Positions 24,741 to 38,300 are shown, counted from the stretch's first letter. The stretch: 64,000 nucleotides of DNA from UBA6109 sp035366835 (GCA_035366835.1 DAOSIS010000013.1:38831-102830), one strand, 5' to 3'. The notes: generated by a model not told the origin, from the letters alone. Program-made: numbers and translations.

Positions 24741-26123
24741 ATGATACGCGGATGCAGCGGCCGAGACCGATCGTTTTTTCCCCTCCGGCCGGGGATCGTC
24801 GTGATGATGCTGATCGTTCTGCTGGGGCTTCCGTCCTTTCAGGCGCGGGCCGAAGGCATCCTGGACGTCTACTCACTGGCGCTGAAGAACGACCCCCGCT
24901 TCATCGGCGCGCGCTTCAGCCATGACGCATCGAAGGAAACCCTGACACAGGCATGGGCGATGCTCAAGCCGACCGTCTCCGCCGAGGGCGTCTACACCAA
25001 CACGAACCAGAAGATCATCAGCAGCGACAACACGGTTTTCGGTCACGGATCCTCCTCCTTTCCGACGACGGAATATTCCCTCTCTCTGACGCAGCCCATC
25101 TTCAACAAACCGTCTTTTGCCAACGTTTCCCGCGCCCGGGCGAAGGTCAAGGGGGCGGACATGGAAATGGAGGCGGCGCGCCAGGACCTGATCGTCCGCA
25201 TCGCGAAAGTCTATCTGGGAGTGCTGGCCGCGCGGGACAAGGGTGCTTTCGCCAAGACGGAGGAAGCGGCCGTCGAGCTTCATTATGAGCTGGTCGCGGG
25301 CAAGTTCAAAATGGGGCTCGCCCCCAAGACGGACTATCTGGACGCGAAATCGCGGCGGGCAGAGGTGAGGGCGGCCAGGATCGCCGCGGAAAGCGCGCTG
25401 GATGACGCCCTGCAGGCGCTGCGGGAGCTGACGGGGCGGGACGTCCCTTCGCTGGCCGTGCTCCGCGAAGATCTGCCGCTGAAGCATCCCGATCCCGATG
25501 AAGTCGCCGCCTGGATCGGCGAGGCCGTGAAACGGAATCCCTCTCTGGAAGCGCAACGGCAGACGGTGGAAGCGGCGCGTCAGGAATACTTCCGGCAGGT
25601 CGCTGGCCACTATCCCCTGCTGAATCTGGAGGCCGCATACAATCACAACAAGACCGAAGGCACGCTTTTCGGAGGCGGAAGCGAGGTGGAGACGACCAAT
25701 GTTCTGCTCCGTCTGAACGTCCCCATCTTTGAGGGAGGGATCGTCAAGTCCCGCTCACGGGAGGCTTTCAATCTTTTCCAGGCCGCAACCCAGGAGGAGC
25801 AGCGGCAGGCGCGGGCGCTGGAGAAAGAGACGAGGGCCGCTTTCTTCGGGGTGCGGGATTCCATCGAGCGCGTGAAAGCCCTGCGCGAGGCCGTGGAATC
25901 CCAGGACCTCGCGCTGCAGGCGAAACGGGAGGGCTACAAATCGGGATTGTTCATCCTGCTCGCGGTTCTTGATTCGGAGCGGGACCGCTCTCTTGTGAGG
26001 CAGGATTATGCGACGGCGCGTTACGATTACGTCATGAACAGCCTGCGGCTGAGAAAGGCCGTCGGGACGCTGTCGGAAAGCGACCTCGTCACCGTTCAGG
26101 AATGGCTGGAAGCCAACCCCTGA
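24741..26123 (+). CDS. TolC-family outer-membrane channel next to the giant RTX gene
   Basis: This 460-aa TolC homologue has a signal peptide (VVMMLIVLLGLPSFQARA, cleavage after ARA). Family landmarks are ILDVYSLALKNDPRFIGARF at the mature N-terminus, TTEYSLSLTQPIFN before the first long helix pair, and RLNVPIFEGGIVKSRSREA in the second repeat. The NDPRF and YSLSLTQPIF pattern is that of channels working with type I secretion (TolC/BepC/LapE type) more than of RND-operon channels. It is followed 271 bp downstream on the same strand by the giant RTX-type protein, which suggests it is the exit channel for that substrate. No ABC transporter or adaptor for type I secretion is in the window. Confidence 0.92.
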   Translation: MIRGCSGRDRSFFPLRPGIVVMMLIVLLGLPSFQARAEGILDVYSLALKNDPRFIGARFSHDASKETLTQAWAMLKPTVSAEGVYTNTNQKIISSDNTVFGHGSSSFPTTEYSLSLTQPIFNKPSFANVSRARAKVKGADMEMEAARQDLIVRIAKVYLGVLAARDKGAFAKTEEAAVELHYELVAGKFKMGLAPKTDYLDAKSRRAEVRAARIAAESALDDALQALRELTGRDVPSLAVLREDLPLKHPDPDEVAAWIGEAVKRNPSLEAQRQTVEAARQEYFRQVAGHYPLLNLEAAYNHNKTEGTLFGGGSEVETTNVLLRLNVPIFEGGIVKSRSREAFNLFQAATQEEQRQARALEKETRAAFFGVRDSIERVKALREAVESQDLALQAKREGYKSGLFILLAVLDSERDRSLVRQDYATARYDYVMNSLRLRKAVGTLSESDLVTVQEWLEANP

Positions 26124-26137
26124 CACGGCGGGGTTCC

Positions 26138-26160
26138 GCGATGGCTTCCAAAACCATCGC
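26138..26160 (+). terminator. Hairpin after the TolC gene, no T-run
   Basis: A 7-bp stem, GCGATGG (26138-26144) with CCATCGC (26154-26160), has a 9-base loop. It is followed by the tandem octamer ATCGGTAT (26162-26169, 26170-26177) and not by T residues. It may slow or process the transcript; termination is uncertain. Confidence 0.4.
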
Positions 26161-26213
26161 AATCGGTATATCGGTATCTTGAGTCGACAACATGAGGGTG
26201 TCGTGTGGTCGAA

Positions 26214-26232
26214 ATCACGCAGTTTGCGTGAT
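26214..26232. promoter_or_regulatory. 19-bp perfect palindrome upstream of the giant gene
   Basis: ATCACGCA-GTT-TGCGTGAT is a perfect 8+3+8 inverted repeat, 162 bp before the giant gene start. A -10-like TATAAG lies 31 bp downstream (26264-26269) without a good -35, so this could be an activator site. No cognate regulator is in the window. Confidence 0.5.
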
Positions 26233-26317
26233 ATTCATCACACAACCTTTCGGATCTTAGAGGTATAAGACAACGCAGCAATGGTCCTGTGACTTTGTCC
26301 ATCCGTGATCGAGTGAG

Positions 26318-26369
26318 GGGAACGGACATCCCGTCTTGCGATCCAAGAATGAAGGGAACGGACATCCCG
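26318..26369 (+). repeat. Twin 16-bp repeat in the leader of the giant gene
   Basis: GGGAACGGACATCCCG occurs exactly at 26318-26333 and 26354-26369, 36 bp apart, just before the ribosome site. Each copy has a GGGA...TCCC dyad. The word resembles the core of short repeats found near REP-associated transposases, or it may be a regulatory site. Confidence 0.6.
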
Positions 26370-26394
26370 ACCTGCAACTCGGAGGGGAGTGTTC

Positions 26395-29300
26395 ATGTGG
26401 GGGCGTGACGGCAGCAAGAAAACCTTGGACGGGAAGAAGAGGAAAAAAGTCGGTCGGACGAAGCGGCGTCCCTTTCAATTTGAAGCCTTGGAACCGAGGC
26501 TCCTCCTGTCCGCAGATGTTCCTCTTCCGATCGAAGCTCTCCGGGATGCTCCCGGGATCCTGCCGGCCGTGGTGGAAAAGGCGGCGGCACCGACCGAGGA
26601 AATCATCCGCGCCGGCGACGATGTCAATCCCTCCGTCCGCCCCGATCCGGGCAACGGCGCCGGGACCGAAGGCGTTCGGGCAGACGAAGCGGTCTCCCCG
26701 GCTGGCGATCCTGCGGACGTTGCCCCCGGGATTCAGGAGCCGTCGAGCGCCGCGGCCGTCGAAAATGCGTCGAGCGATGGCGGGACTGCAGACGCCGCCT
26801 CGTCGGGAGCCGAATCCGCCCAAGGCCGGCGTGAAGTCATCCTGGTCGATCCTTCCGTAGCGCACGCCGAATCCCTCATCGACGCCCTCAAGGCACAAAG
26901 GGCGGCGATCGCAGCGCAATCGCAGTCGTCCGGCGGCCCGTCCGGGGCGGCGTCCGCAGCCGCGGCGGGCGAATGGTTCATCCACATCCTCGACGCCGGC
27001 AAAGACGGCATCGGACAGGTCACGGAAATCCTCAAGTCCTACGAACGCCTGGACGCCGTGCATATCCTCTCGCACGGCGGTCAGGGGGAAATGAGCCTCG
27101 GTACCTCGGCGGTGTTGCAGGGGGTGCTGGAGGCCCGGTCCGCGGAGATTTCCGCCTGGGGCCAGTCCCTGAAAGAAGGAGCGGACATCCTCCTCTACGG
27201 CTGCGACGTGGCGGCGGGCGAGGCGGGCGTCCGGTTCGTCCAGACGCTGGGATCCCTGACCGGCGCGGACGTGGCTGCATCGACGGACAAGACGGGGAGC
27301 GACGCGGCCGGGGGGAACTGGAATCTGGAACACCGGACCGGCGCCATCGAGGCGGCCCCGCTTTTCGCCGCAGGAGGGGACGGCTACGGCCACCTGCTGC
27401 AGGACATCGTCGGCACCGCCGCCAGTGAAACCCTCACCGGCACCGGCGACGGGGACAGCTACATCTTCTCCAACGGCTGGGGGACCGATACGGTCAGCGA
27501 TCCCGGCTCCTCCGGGACGGACACGCTGAACTTCTCCGCCGTTACGGCCGACCTGACTTTCACGATCCGCGCCGACGGAAAGATTTCCGTCACCGACGGG
27601 ACCAATCTCCTCAATCCGGCGGCGGGCATCGAGAAGATCATCGGCGGTCAGGGGACCAACCGGTTCGTGTTCGAGAACGGTGCGGTCTTTGCCGGCTCGA
27701 TCGACGGCGGTCCGGGCGAGGAGAACCTCCTCGACTATTCCGCCTATACCACCGCCGTGACGGTGGATCTCGGAAGCGGGACGGCCACAGGCGTCACCTC
27801 CGGGATCAGCCGGATCCGCAACGTCACCGGCGGCTCCGGGAACGACACGCTGACGGGGAACGCCGATCCGAACACCCTTTCCGGCGGCGCCGGGGCCGAC
27901 ACGCTCACAGGCGGCGGGGGCAACGACGCCCTGAGCGGCGGCGATGGCGGGGACACCTTCCGCTTCCTCGGCGACTGGGGCTTCGACACCGTGACCGATT
28001 CAGGCGCCGGCGGGGCCGACGTGCTCGACTTTTCCGCCGTTGCGGCTGCGCTGAACCTCGCCGTCCATGCCGACGGCAAGGTTTCCGTGACGGACGGCAC
28101 CAGCTACCTGACCCGGGCCGCCGCCGTAGAGAGGATCATCGCCGGAAGCGGCAATGACCGCCTCCAGTTCGAGAAGGATGCGGTTTTCGCGGGGACGATC
28201 GACGGCGGAGGCGGGACGAACACCCTCGATTACGCGGCCTACACGACGGCCGTGGCGGTCAACCTCACGGCCGGGACGGCCACGGGGACTTCCGGCGTCA
28301 GCAATTTCCGCAACGTCACGGGCGGCACGGGAAACGATACCCTGACGGGCGATGCGAACGCCAACGTCCTCACCGGCGGGGCGGGGGACGACACCTATGT
28401 CATGACGCCGGGCAGCGCGGCGGACACCATCACCGAGTTGATCGACGGCGGGAGCGACACCCTGGACTACTCGGCCTACGCGTCCGCGGTGACGGTGACG
28501 CTCGGCGGCGCCGCGACGGGCGTCTCCGGCAACGTCACGAACATCGAGAATGTCACCGGCGGTGCCGGGAACGACACGCTGACGGGCGATGGCGGCGCCA
28601 ACATTCTCAAGGGCGGTGCAGGCAACGACGCACTGGCCGGCGGCGCAGGCGACGATACGTACCTCCTGACGCCGGGAAGCGGAACCGACACGGTCACCGA
28701 ACTGGCCGACGCTGGCACCGACACCCTGGACTACTCGGCCTACACGTCCGGAGTGACGGTGACGCTCGGCGGCGCCGCGACGGACCTCTCCGGAAACACG
28801 ACCAACATCGAAAACGTTGTCGGCGGCGCCGGGAACGACACGCTGACAGGCGACGGCGGCGCCAACGTTCTTGCCGGCGGCGCGGGCAGCGACGTCCTCG
28901 CCGGCGGTGCGGGGGACGACACCTACGTCTTCGGCAACGGCTGGGGCGCCGATGCCATCATCGACTCCGGCGACACCGACACCCTGGATTTCTCCGCCGT
29001 CACGTCCGATCTGACTTTCACGATCCACGCCGCCGGCACCGTCTCGGTGACGGACGACACGAACAGCCTCAGCCCCGTCCCCGGCATGGAGAAGATCATC
29101 GGCGGCAGCGGAAACAACCGCTTCGTCTTCGAAGACGGCGCGGTCTTCGCCGGCTCGATCGACGGGGGGGCCGGCGGAACGAACACCCTCGACTACTCCG
29201 CCTGGACGACCGGCGTTGCCGTGAATCTCTTCGGCGGCGCGGCGACGGGCGTCACCGGGGCCGTCAGCAACATCTCGAACGCCGTCGGCGGGGCCGGCGG

Positions 29301-32300
29301 CGACGTCTTCATCGGCGATGCGAACGCCAACGTCCTCACCGGCGGCGCAGGCGACGACGTATACCTGTTCTATGTCGACGGCGCAAACGACACGATCGTG
29401 GAGGCCGCCGGCGGCGGCAGCGACACGCTGGACTATTCGGAATACGGCGCCGCGGTGGCGGTGAACCTCGCCGCCGGGACGGCCACGGATGTGGTGAACG
29501 GATTCAGCAACATCGAGAACGTGGTCGCCGGCACGGAGGTCGACGCCATTACCGGCGACGGCGGCGCCAACATCCTCACCGGCCGTGCAGGCAACGACAC
29601 GCTCGCCGGCGGCGCGGGCGACGACACCTATATCTTCAAGAGCGGATGGGGGACGGACACGGTCACCGATTCCGCCGGCAACGATACCCTGAATTTTTCC
29701 GCGGTGACCTATGATCTGACCTTCACCATCCATGCCGACGGGACGGTATCCGTGACGGACGGCACCAACACCCTGAGCCGCGTCGCCGGCATGGAAAGGA
29801 TCATCGGCGGAAAGCTGGACAACCGGTTCGTCTTCGAAGACGGCGCCGTCTTCGCGGGGATCATCGACGGCGGTGCGGGCCTGACGAACATCCTCGACTA
29901 CTCGGCCTGGACGACCGGCGTGGCGGTGGACCTGGGAGCCAGGACCGCGACGGGTGCGGCGGGCGGAATCGACCATATCAACCGGGTGATCGGCGGCGCG
30001 GCGGCCGACACGATCCGCGTCGGCGACGGCTGGGGGACGATCACGGTCGGCGATGCTTCCGCGGCCGACGCGGATGTCCTCGACCTCTCGGCGGTGACGG
30101 CTGACCTGTCCGTCACCTTCAACGCCGACGGCACCGTCTCCGTGACGGACGGTCCGAACGACCTGTCCATCGGCATCGTCATGGGCGACGAGACCAAGGT
30201 GCCGGCGAAGATCGAGCGGATTGTCGGCGGCTCCGGGGACAACCGGTTCGCCTTCGACGACGGCGCAATCTTTGCGGGCACGATCGACGGCGGGTCGGGC
30301 GGCACGAACACCCTCGACTATTCGGCGTATACCACGGCGGTGGCGGTCGACCTCAGCGCAGGCGCGGCGACGGGCGTCGGCGTCGGCGCGGCCGGCCGTG
30401 TCAGCAACATCCACAACGTCACCGGCGGATCGGCGGCCGACACGCTCACGGGCGACGGGAACGCGAATGTCCTCGCCGGCGGCGCCGGCAACGACATCCT
30501 GGAGGGCGGTGCCGGGAACGACCGGTTCGTTCTGGCGGCGGGCGGCGGGACCGACACGATCTCCGATTCCGCCGGCAACGACACCCTGGACTACTCCGCC
30601 TATACGACGGCCGTAACGGTCAGCCTGGCCGCCGGGACTGCGACAGGCGTCACGAGCGGTTTCAGCAGCATCGAGAACATCATCGGCGGCGCCGGCAACG
30701 ATTCGCTTACCGGCGACGGCGGCGCGAACGTCATCACCGGCGGGGCCGGCAATGACACGCTCACCGGCGGGGCCGGCGACGACCGGTACGTCTTCGGCAA
30801 CGGCTGGGGCACGGATACGATCACCGAGGCCGGCGGCACCGACACCCTCGATTTCTCGGCAGCGACGGCCAACCTGACCTTCACCGTCAGCGGCGCCGGC
30901 ACCGTCTCCGTGACCGACGGCGCGCACGCCGTGAACAACGTCACCGGTGCGGACGCGCTGATCGGCGGCCAGGGGAACAACCGCTTCGTCTTCCAGGACG
31001 GCGCGACCTTCGCGGGGACGATCGCCGGCGGCAACGGCGGGACGAACACCCTCGACTATTCCGCGTACACCACGGCGGTCGCGGTCGACCTCTCCGCCGG
31101 GACGGCGACGGTTTCCGCGACGACGGCCACGGTCAGCGGGATCGACAACGTGATCGGCGGCGCGGCAGCCGACACGCTCACCGGCGATGCAGGCGCGAAC
31201 ATCCTCGCCGGCGGTGCGGGCGATGACGTTTTGACGGGCGGGCTGGGGAACGACACGTATGTCTTCGCGGCCGGCGGCGGTACGGACACGATCGTGGAGG
31301 CGGCCGGAGGCGGCAGCGACACGGCCGACTACTCGGCCTATACCACGGCCATCGCCGTCGACCTGGGCGCGGGGACGGCGACCGGGACCTCCGGCATCGC
31401 CAACGTCGAGAACATCGTCGTCGGCCGGGCAAACGAAACGATCACGGGCGCCGCAGGCGGCAACACTTACGCCTTCACCGACGGCTGGGGGACCGACACC
31501 ATCAGCGATTCCGGCACGGACGGGAACACCCTCGATTTCTCGGCCGTGACGGCCGATCTCACCTTCACGATTCTCGCCGACGGCAAGGTCTCCGTGACGG
31601 ACGGCACCAACGTCCTGACCGCGACGGCGAACATCGACAAACTGATCGGCGGCCAGGGGAACAACCGCTTCGTCTTCCAGGACGGCGCGGTCTTCGCGGG
31701 GACGATCGACGGCGGCCTGCTCGGGACGAGCACGCTGGACTATTCCGCCTGGACCACGGCGGTGGCCGTGAACCTCGGCGCCGGGACGGCGACGGGGACA
31801 AACGGCGTCGTGCATATTCAGAACGTAACGGGTGGAACGAAGGCCGACGCGATCACCGGCGACGCGAACGCCAACGTCCTCATCGGCGGCGCGGGAGACG
31901 ACGTCCTGGCCGGCGGCGCGGGGGACGATACCTACGTCATCGCCGATGCCGGCGGGACGGACACGATCACCGAAACCGCCGACGGCGGCAGCGACACGCT
32001 GGACTATTCCGGCTACACGGCCGGCGTGACAGTGGACCTGGCCGCCGGGACGGCGGCCGGGACCTCCGGCATCAGCGGGGTGGAGAACGTCATCCTCGGT
32101 TCGGGAAACGATACGCTCGTCGCCACGACCGCCAGCAACACCTTCACCTTCCTCGACGGGTGGGGCACGGACACCCTCACGAGCGTCGGGACGATGGACT
32201 TCGACACCCTCGACTTCTCCGCCGTCACGGCGAACCTGGTGTTCATCATCCACACCGACGGAACCGTCGACGTCACGAGCGGGGCCAACAGGCTGACGGC

Positions 32301-35300
32301 CGCCGTCGATGTCGACAACATCATCGGCGGGAAGGGGACGAACAGCTTCGTCTTCGAGAAGGACACGCTCTTCAACGGGTACATCGAGGGCGGGGCCGGG
32401 ACGAACACCCTGAACTACTCCGCCTACACGGACGCGGTCCTGGTGGACCTCACGTTCCTGGGCCTGCGCGGGAACGTCGGCAGGGCGACCGGGACGAAGG
32501 GGATCAACAACATCCAGAGCATCATCGGCGGTGCGTCGTCGGCGGACACCCTGATCGGTCCCATGACGGACAACACCTGGACGGTCAGCGGCGTCAATTC
32601 CGGCAATCTCAACGGCACCCTTGCATTCTCGGGATTCGAAAATCTGACCGGCGCGGCCGATTATGACGACCTCTTCCTCGTTTCATCGGCAGGGGGCGTG
32701 AGCGGCGAAATCCGCGGCAACCTGGACGGCTTGTCGAGCGGGACCGATACGCTCCGGATCGACGGCGGGTCCTTCACCCATGTCGCCTACAGCGTCTTCT
32801 CACGGGATGCGGGGGCGATCTCGCGCGACGCGAACGATCTGAAGTTCAAGGCGATCGAAGCGGTGGACGACACGTCCACGGCGGGAACGCGCGCCTTCAC
32901 GACGGCCGGCACGACGGTGAACCTGAGCGGCACGCCCGCCGCCGGCGAGACGTGGACGCTCACGGTGGACGGAACACCCTACAGCCACACCGTCGGCGGG
33001 GCCACGACCGCGAAGGCGACATTCGCCGGCACCCCCGTTGCCGGCAACATCTGGACGGTCCGGGTGGACGGGACCAACTACAGCGCGACCGTAGCGGCGG
33101 GGCAGACCCTCGCGCAGGTGGTCGGTGCGCTGGCCGCGGCGATCGATGCGGCTTCGGGCTACACGGCATCCGCAGAAGGGGACGTCCTCGCAGTCGTGAA
33201 GACGGCCGGCGGGGCCATGACCCTCACGGCGACGCTGCCCGCTGGCGCCACCTCCAGCATCGACGGCACGACAGCCCTGACCTCGACGGTGACGCTGAGC
33301 GGGACACCCGCAGCGGGGGATACGTGGTGGGTTGTCGTCGACGGCGCAGGCTACAGCCACGTCGTCACGGCGGGGCAGACGCTGGCGCAGGTGGCGGCCG
33401 CCCTCGCGGCCCAGATCAACGGCGCCGAGGGCTACACCGCGTCCGCGGAAGGCGCCGTCATCAACGTCACCGAACTGGCCGGAACGTCCGTGGACGGGAA
33501 GGCCCCCGACGTCTCGGCCTCCCTTCCTGCCGGCGCCTCGTCCACGGTCGCCGCAACGGAAACCCTGGCGCAGGTGCTCGCCGCTCTGGCCTCCTCGATC
33601 GATGGCGCCGGAGGGTATGCCGCATGGGTCGAAGACAGCACCATCCGGATCACCCGTCTGGACGGGGCCACGCCCGCGGTGGCGGCGACGCTGCCAGACC
33701 GGATCACCAAGAGCGTCGATACGGGAACGACGGGCCACGACCGCATCGACCTCGCCTGGGACGGGGCGAAGTGGGCCGTCGCGAGCCTCGACGGGACCTT
33801 CGTCGACTTCACCTTCAAGGATCCCACCGGGACGCTGACCGTCAACGCCGGCGCCGGGAACGACGCCATCACCGTCGGCGCCGCGGCGAAGACGAACGGG
33901 CTTGCCATCGACGGCGGGACGGGAACCGACCGCGTATTCTACGAGGTGCAGGCCGGCGGATCCGCCCAGGACGTCAAGTTCGGCGCCACCGACGTGAAGC
34001 TGAACGACAACACCGTATTTTCGTTCGCCAACGTCGAGAGCGGCAAGAACCTTGTCGTCGAAGCCACCGGCGGCGCCGAACACATCGATTTCGCCGCCTC
34101 GGGCTCCCGCTACACGGTGAGCACCACGTCCGGAACGTTCGCGACCGTGACCCTCGACGATCCAGGCGCCGGCGGCTCCCTCACGATCCGCGCCGGGGCC
34201 GGAGACGACACGCTCGACATCACGGGCATCAGCAGCCTCACGGCGGGACTGAATCTGGAAGGCGGAGACGGAGCCGACGTCCTGAACCTGGGCGCGGGCA
34301 CTTTCAGCAGCGTGGCCTTCGCCGCGGACATCGAGACGGTCAACGCCGATTCCGCCACGGTCGCCGATTTCGTCTTCGACGGCCGCCCGGCCATCGCCAA
34401 CCGCATCACCGTCACACGGCCCGAAGCCGGCAAGATCACGATCACCGACGTGACGGACATCGGCACCAACTCGATCACGATCAAGGACCCGACGTCGTCG
34501 CTCACGATCAACACCGGCTACAACGCCCCTTACACGACCGAGTACGTCCACCTGGGGGCGCTGGGGAACTTCAGCGCGGACCTGACCATCAACGGCGGAA
34601 GCCTGAACAAGAACCTCGACGGGTCCGATGAGGTGGTCATCGAGGGCGACCTGATCCTGACGGGCCACTCCCTCGCAATTCAGGCAGAGACGATCACGGT
34701 CAACAGCAACGTCACGGTTTCCACGAGCTACCTCTCCGGACAGGCGGGGGACATCGCGTTCGACGGGTACCACATCAACATCAATTCCGGGGCGAAGCTC
34801 CTCGCCCAGGGGACTTCCGTCGACACGAGCGGGGACATCTCGCTCCGCGCCGTGGACAACAACGCCCTGCTCACGCCCTTCGTGAGCGTCGACCTGACGG
34901 ACGTGGACGTGACGATCGCCGAAAACGCCGAGGTCCGGGGGCGGGACGTCACGATCTTCGCCACGGCGGACAGCCGGAAATTCCTCACGGCGGAGGACTG
35001 GTACGTGAATTATCCCGCCAACATCCTGGGGTCTCTCATCGAGGGGCTTACCAAGATCGGCGCCGGCGTCGCCGTCGCCCGGGCGGACTCCGCGATCGAC
35101 ATCCAGGCCGGGACCGTGATCACGTCCCGGAATTTCACGGCCTATGCCAGCAGCCTGGTCTACGTCTCCGCCGCGCCGATCACGTTCATGATCGGCCCGG
35201 CCGTGGGAATCGCCATCACCGATGCGAGCGTGAGCGTCGCCGGCAGCCTCACGGCGACAGGGGACGCCACGATCCGCGCCACGACGGACCACACGATCGA

Positions 35301-38300
35301 CGTCGTCTCGGACACGACGGGCCTCAAAGGGATCGCGGGATCGATCGCCGTCAGCGTGATCGACTCCGACACCAATGCCATCGTCACCGACGATGCCGTC
35401 CTGACCGTCGGCGGCGACCTTTACGTGCAGGCGGACACGGCGGACCGGACGCGCGTCATGGCCCGTTCGACCGCCGGGGAAGACGGTTCCGTTGCAGTGG
35501 CGATCGCCGTGACCGTGGAAGTCGGCGAAACCAACGCCTTCCTGGACGGCGAGGCGACCGTGGGCGGAGACGTCCACGTCAACGCCCTCATGGCCCAGGA
35601 TTCCGTGGACGTCAAAAAGTTGTTCGTGATTCCGTCGACGGGCATCGGCACGGGTGCCTCGGCGGGCGTTGGCGACAATTCCAAGGGCGACTACCTGGAT
35701 GATGCTAAACAGGCGGCCATCGGCAAGATCACGACACCGATGAAGAACTGGGTCGTGAAGAAATGGAACGAGTTCCGGAACAAGAAGGCGGACACCTCGG
35801 AGTCCCAGGAACCGAGTTATGATGTGGCCGCATCGATCGGCGTCGTCGTGGACCAGAACCGGACGACGGCGCGGATCGGCGACGGCAACGCCGACGGTGA
35901 CGGCAAGAACGGCGAGGTCCTGGCCGGCGGCGACGTCACGGTCTACAGCTCCGTCACGAATTCCCCGTACGTGAGCGCCTCGGCCTCCTCGAAGAACAAC
36001 CCCAAGTCGAAGCAGCCCGAGGGGAGCAACAAGTTCTCCGGCGCCTTCGCCGTTTCCGTGGGGATCTACGAGAACGACGCCAGGGCGTTCATCGGCGCGG
36101 GCGCCGTCGTCGACGCCGCATCGGCGCTGAAGGTTCAGGCGGAGACGCTGAACGACTATGCCTGGTCCGGATGGTCCAACATCGTCGAGCCGTTCCTGGA
36201 AGAGCCGACCTACACGACCGAGAACAGCGCGGCCGACGTGACGGTCGCGGCCGGAGAGATCGTCGAGGTGTGCTCCAACCATACCGGCGGCGGCGACGTC
36301 GGGACCTGGTACGAGTATGTCGGCGCCGTGCCCGAACGGGACATCAACCTGATCACGGAGGACTTCACCGATACCTCCCTGTGGGAAAGCTCCAATCCCA
36401 CCGTGAGGAAGGCGACGGGTTTCATCACCAACCTGACGACCTACATCAACAGCGACCTCGGGACGTCCAACTGGCTGGCCAACGACTGGACCCAGGCCGC
36501 GGCGGAAGGCGAGACCCTGGCCATCGCCGGCGCGGTCACCTTCCTGGACCTCACGAACAAGGCCGAAGCGGTCATCAAGAGCGGCGCCCAGATCAACCAG
36601 AAGGCCCACACCTCGACGGCGCAGTCCGTCGTCGTCCAGGCCGTCAACCACAACGAGGCCATCCATTTCGGCGGCAACATCAGCCTGCCGAATCCCATCG
36701 GCATGGTCAAGGACTGGGACCGGACGAAGAGCGCCAAAGAGAACATCAAGGCAAACATCGGCGGCGGCGGGACGGAAGGCAAGAAGGGGGCGGTCGGCGC
36801 CACCTTCGGGATGTACATGTACAACGACTCGACGACGGCCCGGATCGAGGACGGCGTCCGTCTCCACGCCGACAGCCTGAATGTGGATGCGGAGACGAAC
36901 GTCCTCAGCATCGTCCTCGGCGCGTCGGGCGGCTCTTCGGAGAACATCGCCTTCAACGGCGCCTTCTTCGTCAACGTCATCCAGAATGCGACGATCGCCC
37001 AGATCGAGAACGGCGCCTTCATCGACGTCGACTCCGGGCTCGTCCTGGATTCCGCGAGCACGGCGCCCGCCGACAACGGTTCGGTGATCGTCGAGGCGAC
37101 GGACACATCGCACGTCATCAACGTGGCCGGAAGCGTGGCCAAATCGGAGTCGACCGGGATCGGCGCGACCGTGGGCGTCAATTACGTCAGCCGCGATACC
37201 CAGGCGGTCGTCGGCGACCTTGCGGGCGACACGGTTTCGGGCGACAAGGGCAGCTTCACCTCCGACGGAAACGTCCGGATCCAGGCGGAAAACGGCGGCT
37301 TCGTCGGCACCTTCGCGGTCTCCGGCGCGATCGCCTCGCCGAGCAACAAACCCGAGACGGGAACGCCCAAGCAGGCCAACCCCGGCACCGGGGGAACCCA
37401 GGGTTCCGACGGCACGTCCCGGAGCAATTCGGACCTGTCCAGCTGGCAGGCCAAGATGCGCTCGGTGCTCCAGGAGGGCGTGGACAAGGGAAAACTGTCC
37501 GGGAACATCGGCGGCTCCACGTCCAACTCGGTCAACCAGACGTCGCAGTCCAAATCGGGCATCGGCGTCTCGGGTTCCGTCGCCGTCAACATCGTCGACG
37601 ACGACGCACGCGCCTACGTCCGCAACACCGGTGCGTTCACCGTCTCCAACGGGACCCTCACCGTCGATGCCGGCAACGGCACCAGCGTGGCGTCGCTGGC
37701 CGGCGCCGTCGCATTCGCCAAGAGCACCGGCAGCGGGTCCGCCACGGGCGTCGCCGGCGGCATCGGCGTCAACGTCCTCTACGGCGTCACCGACGCCTTC
37801 ATCGACGGGGCCGCGAGCCTCAGCGCCATGGGACTGGACATCGATGCGACGCGGGAAGGCTGGCTCGTTTCGCTGGCGGCCGGATTCGCCGGGGCGACGG
37901 GAGGCAAGGGCACGGCCGTCGGCGGCTCCGTGGGCGTCACCGTCACGACCTACACCACCGAGGCGGCCCTGCGGAACATCGCCGGCAGCACCTTCATCAA
38001 CGGCGCCATCGGTCTGAACGCGCTGGACGACACGAACCTGATCGCCATCGCCGGCTCCGGCGGGTTCGGCGGCAAGGGCGGCTACGGGATCGCCATCGGC
38101 TTCTCGTACACCGAGAACGCGACCCGCGCCCAGATCTCCGGCCTCGCCGATCTCAAGCATACGGGCGCCGTGGACGTCGACGCGACGGGCACGGGCCTCA
38201 TCGTCGCCGTGACGGGATCCGTCGGCGTGGCCACGGGCGGCTCGGGCGGCTCCGGAGGAGGATACGCCGGGGCGGGCACCGTCTCCATCAACATCCTCAA

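Noticed and set aside
26281..26300. Sigma54 promoter (TGGTCCTGTGACTTTGTC) before the giant gene
   Set aside because: It lacks the GG/GC spacing of a -24/-12 element; the match is too weak.
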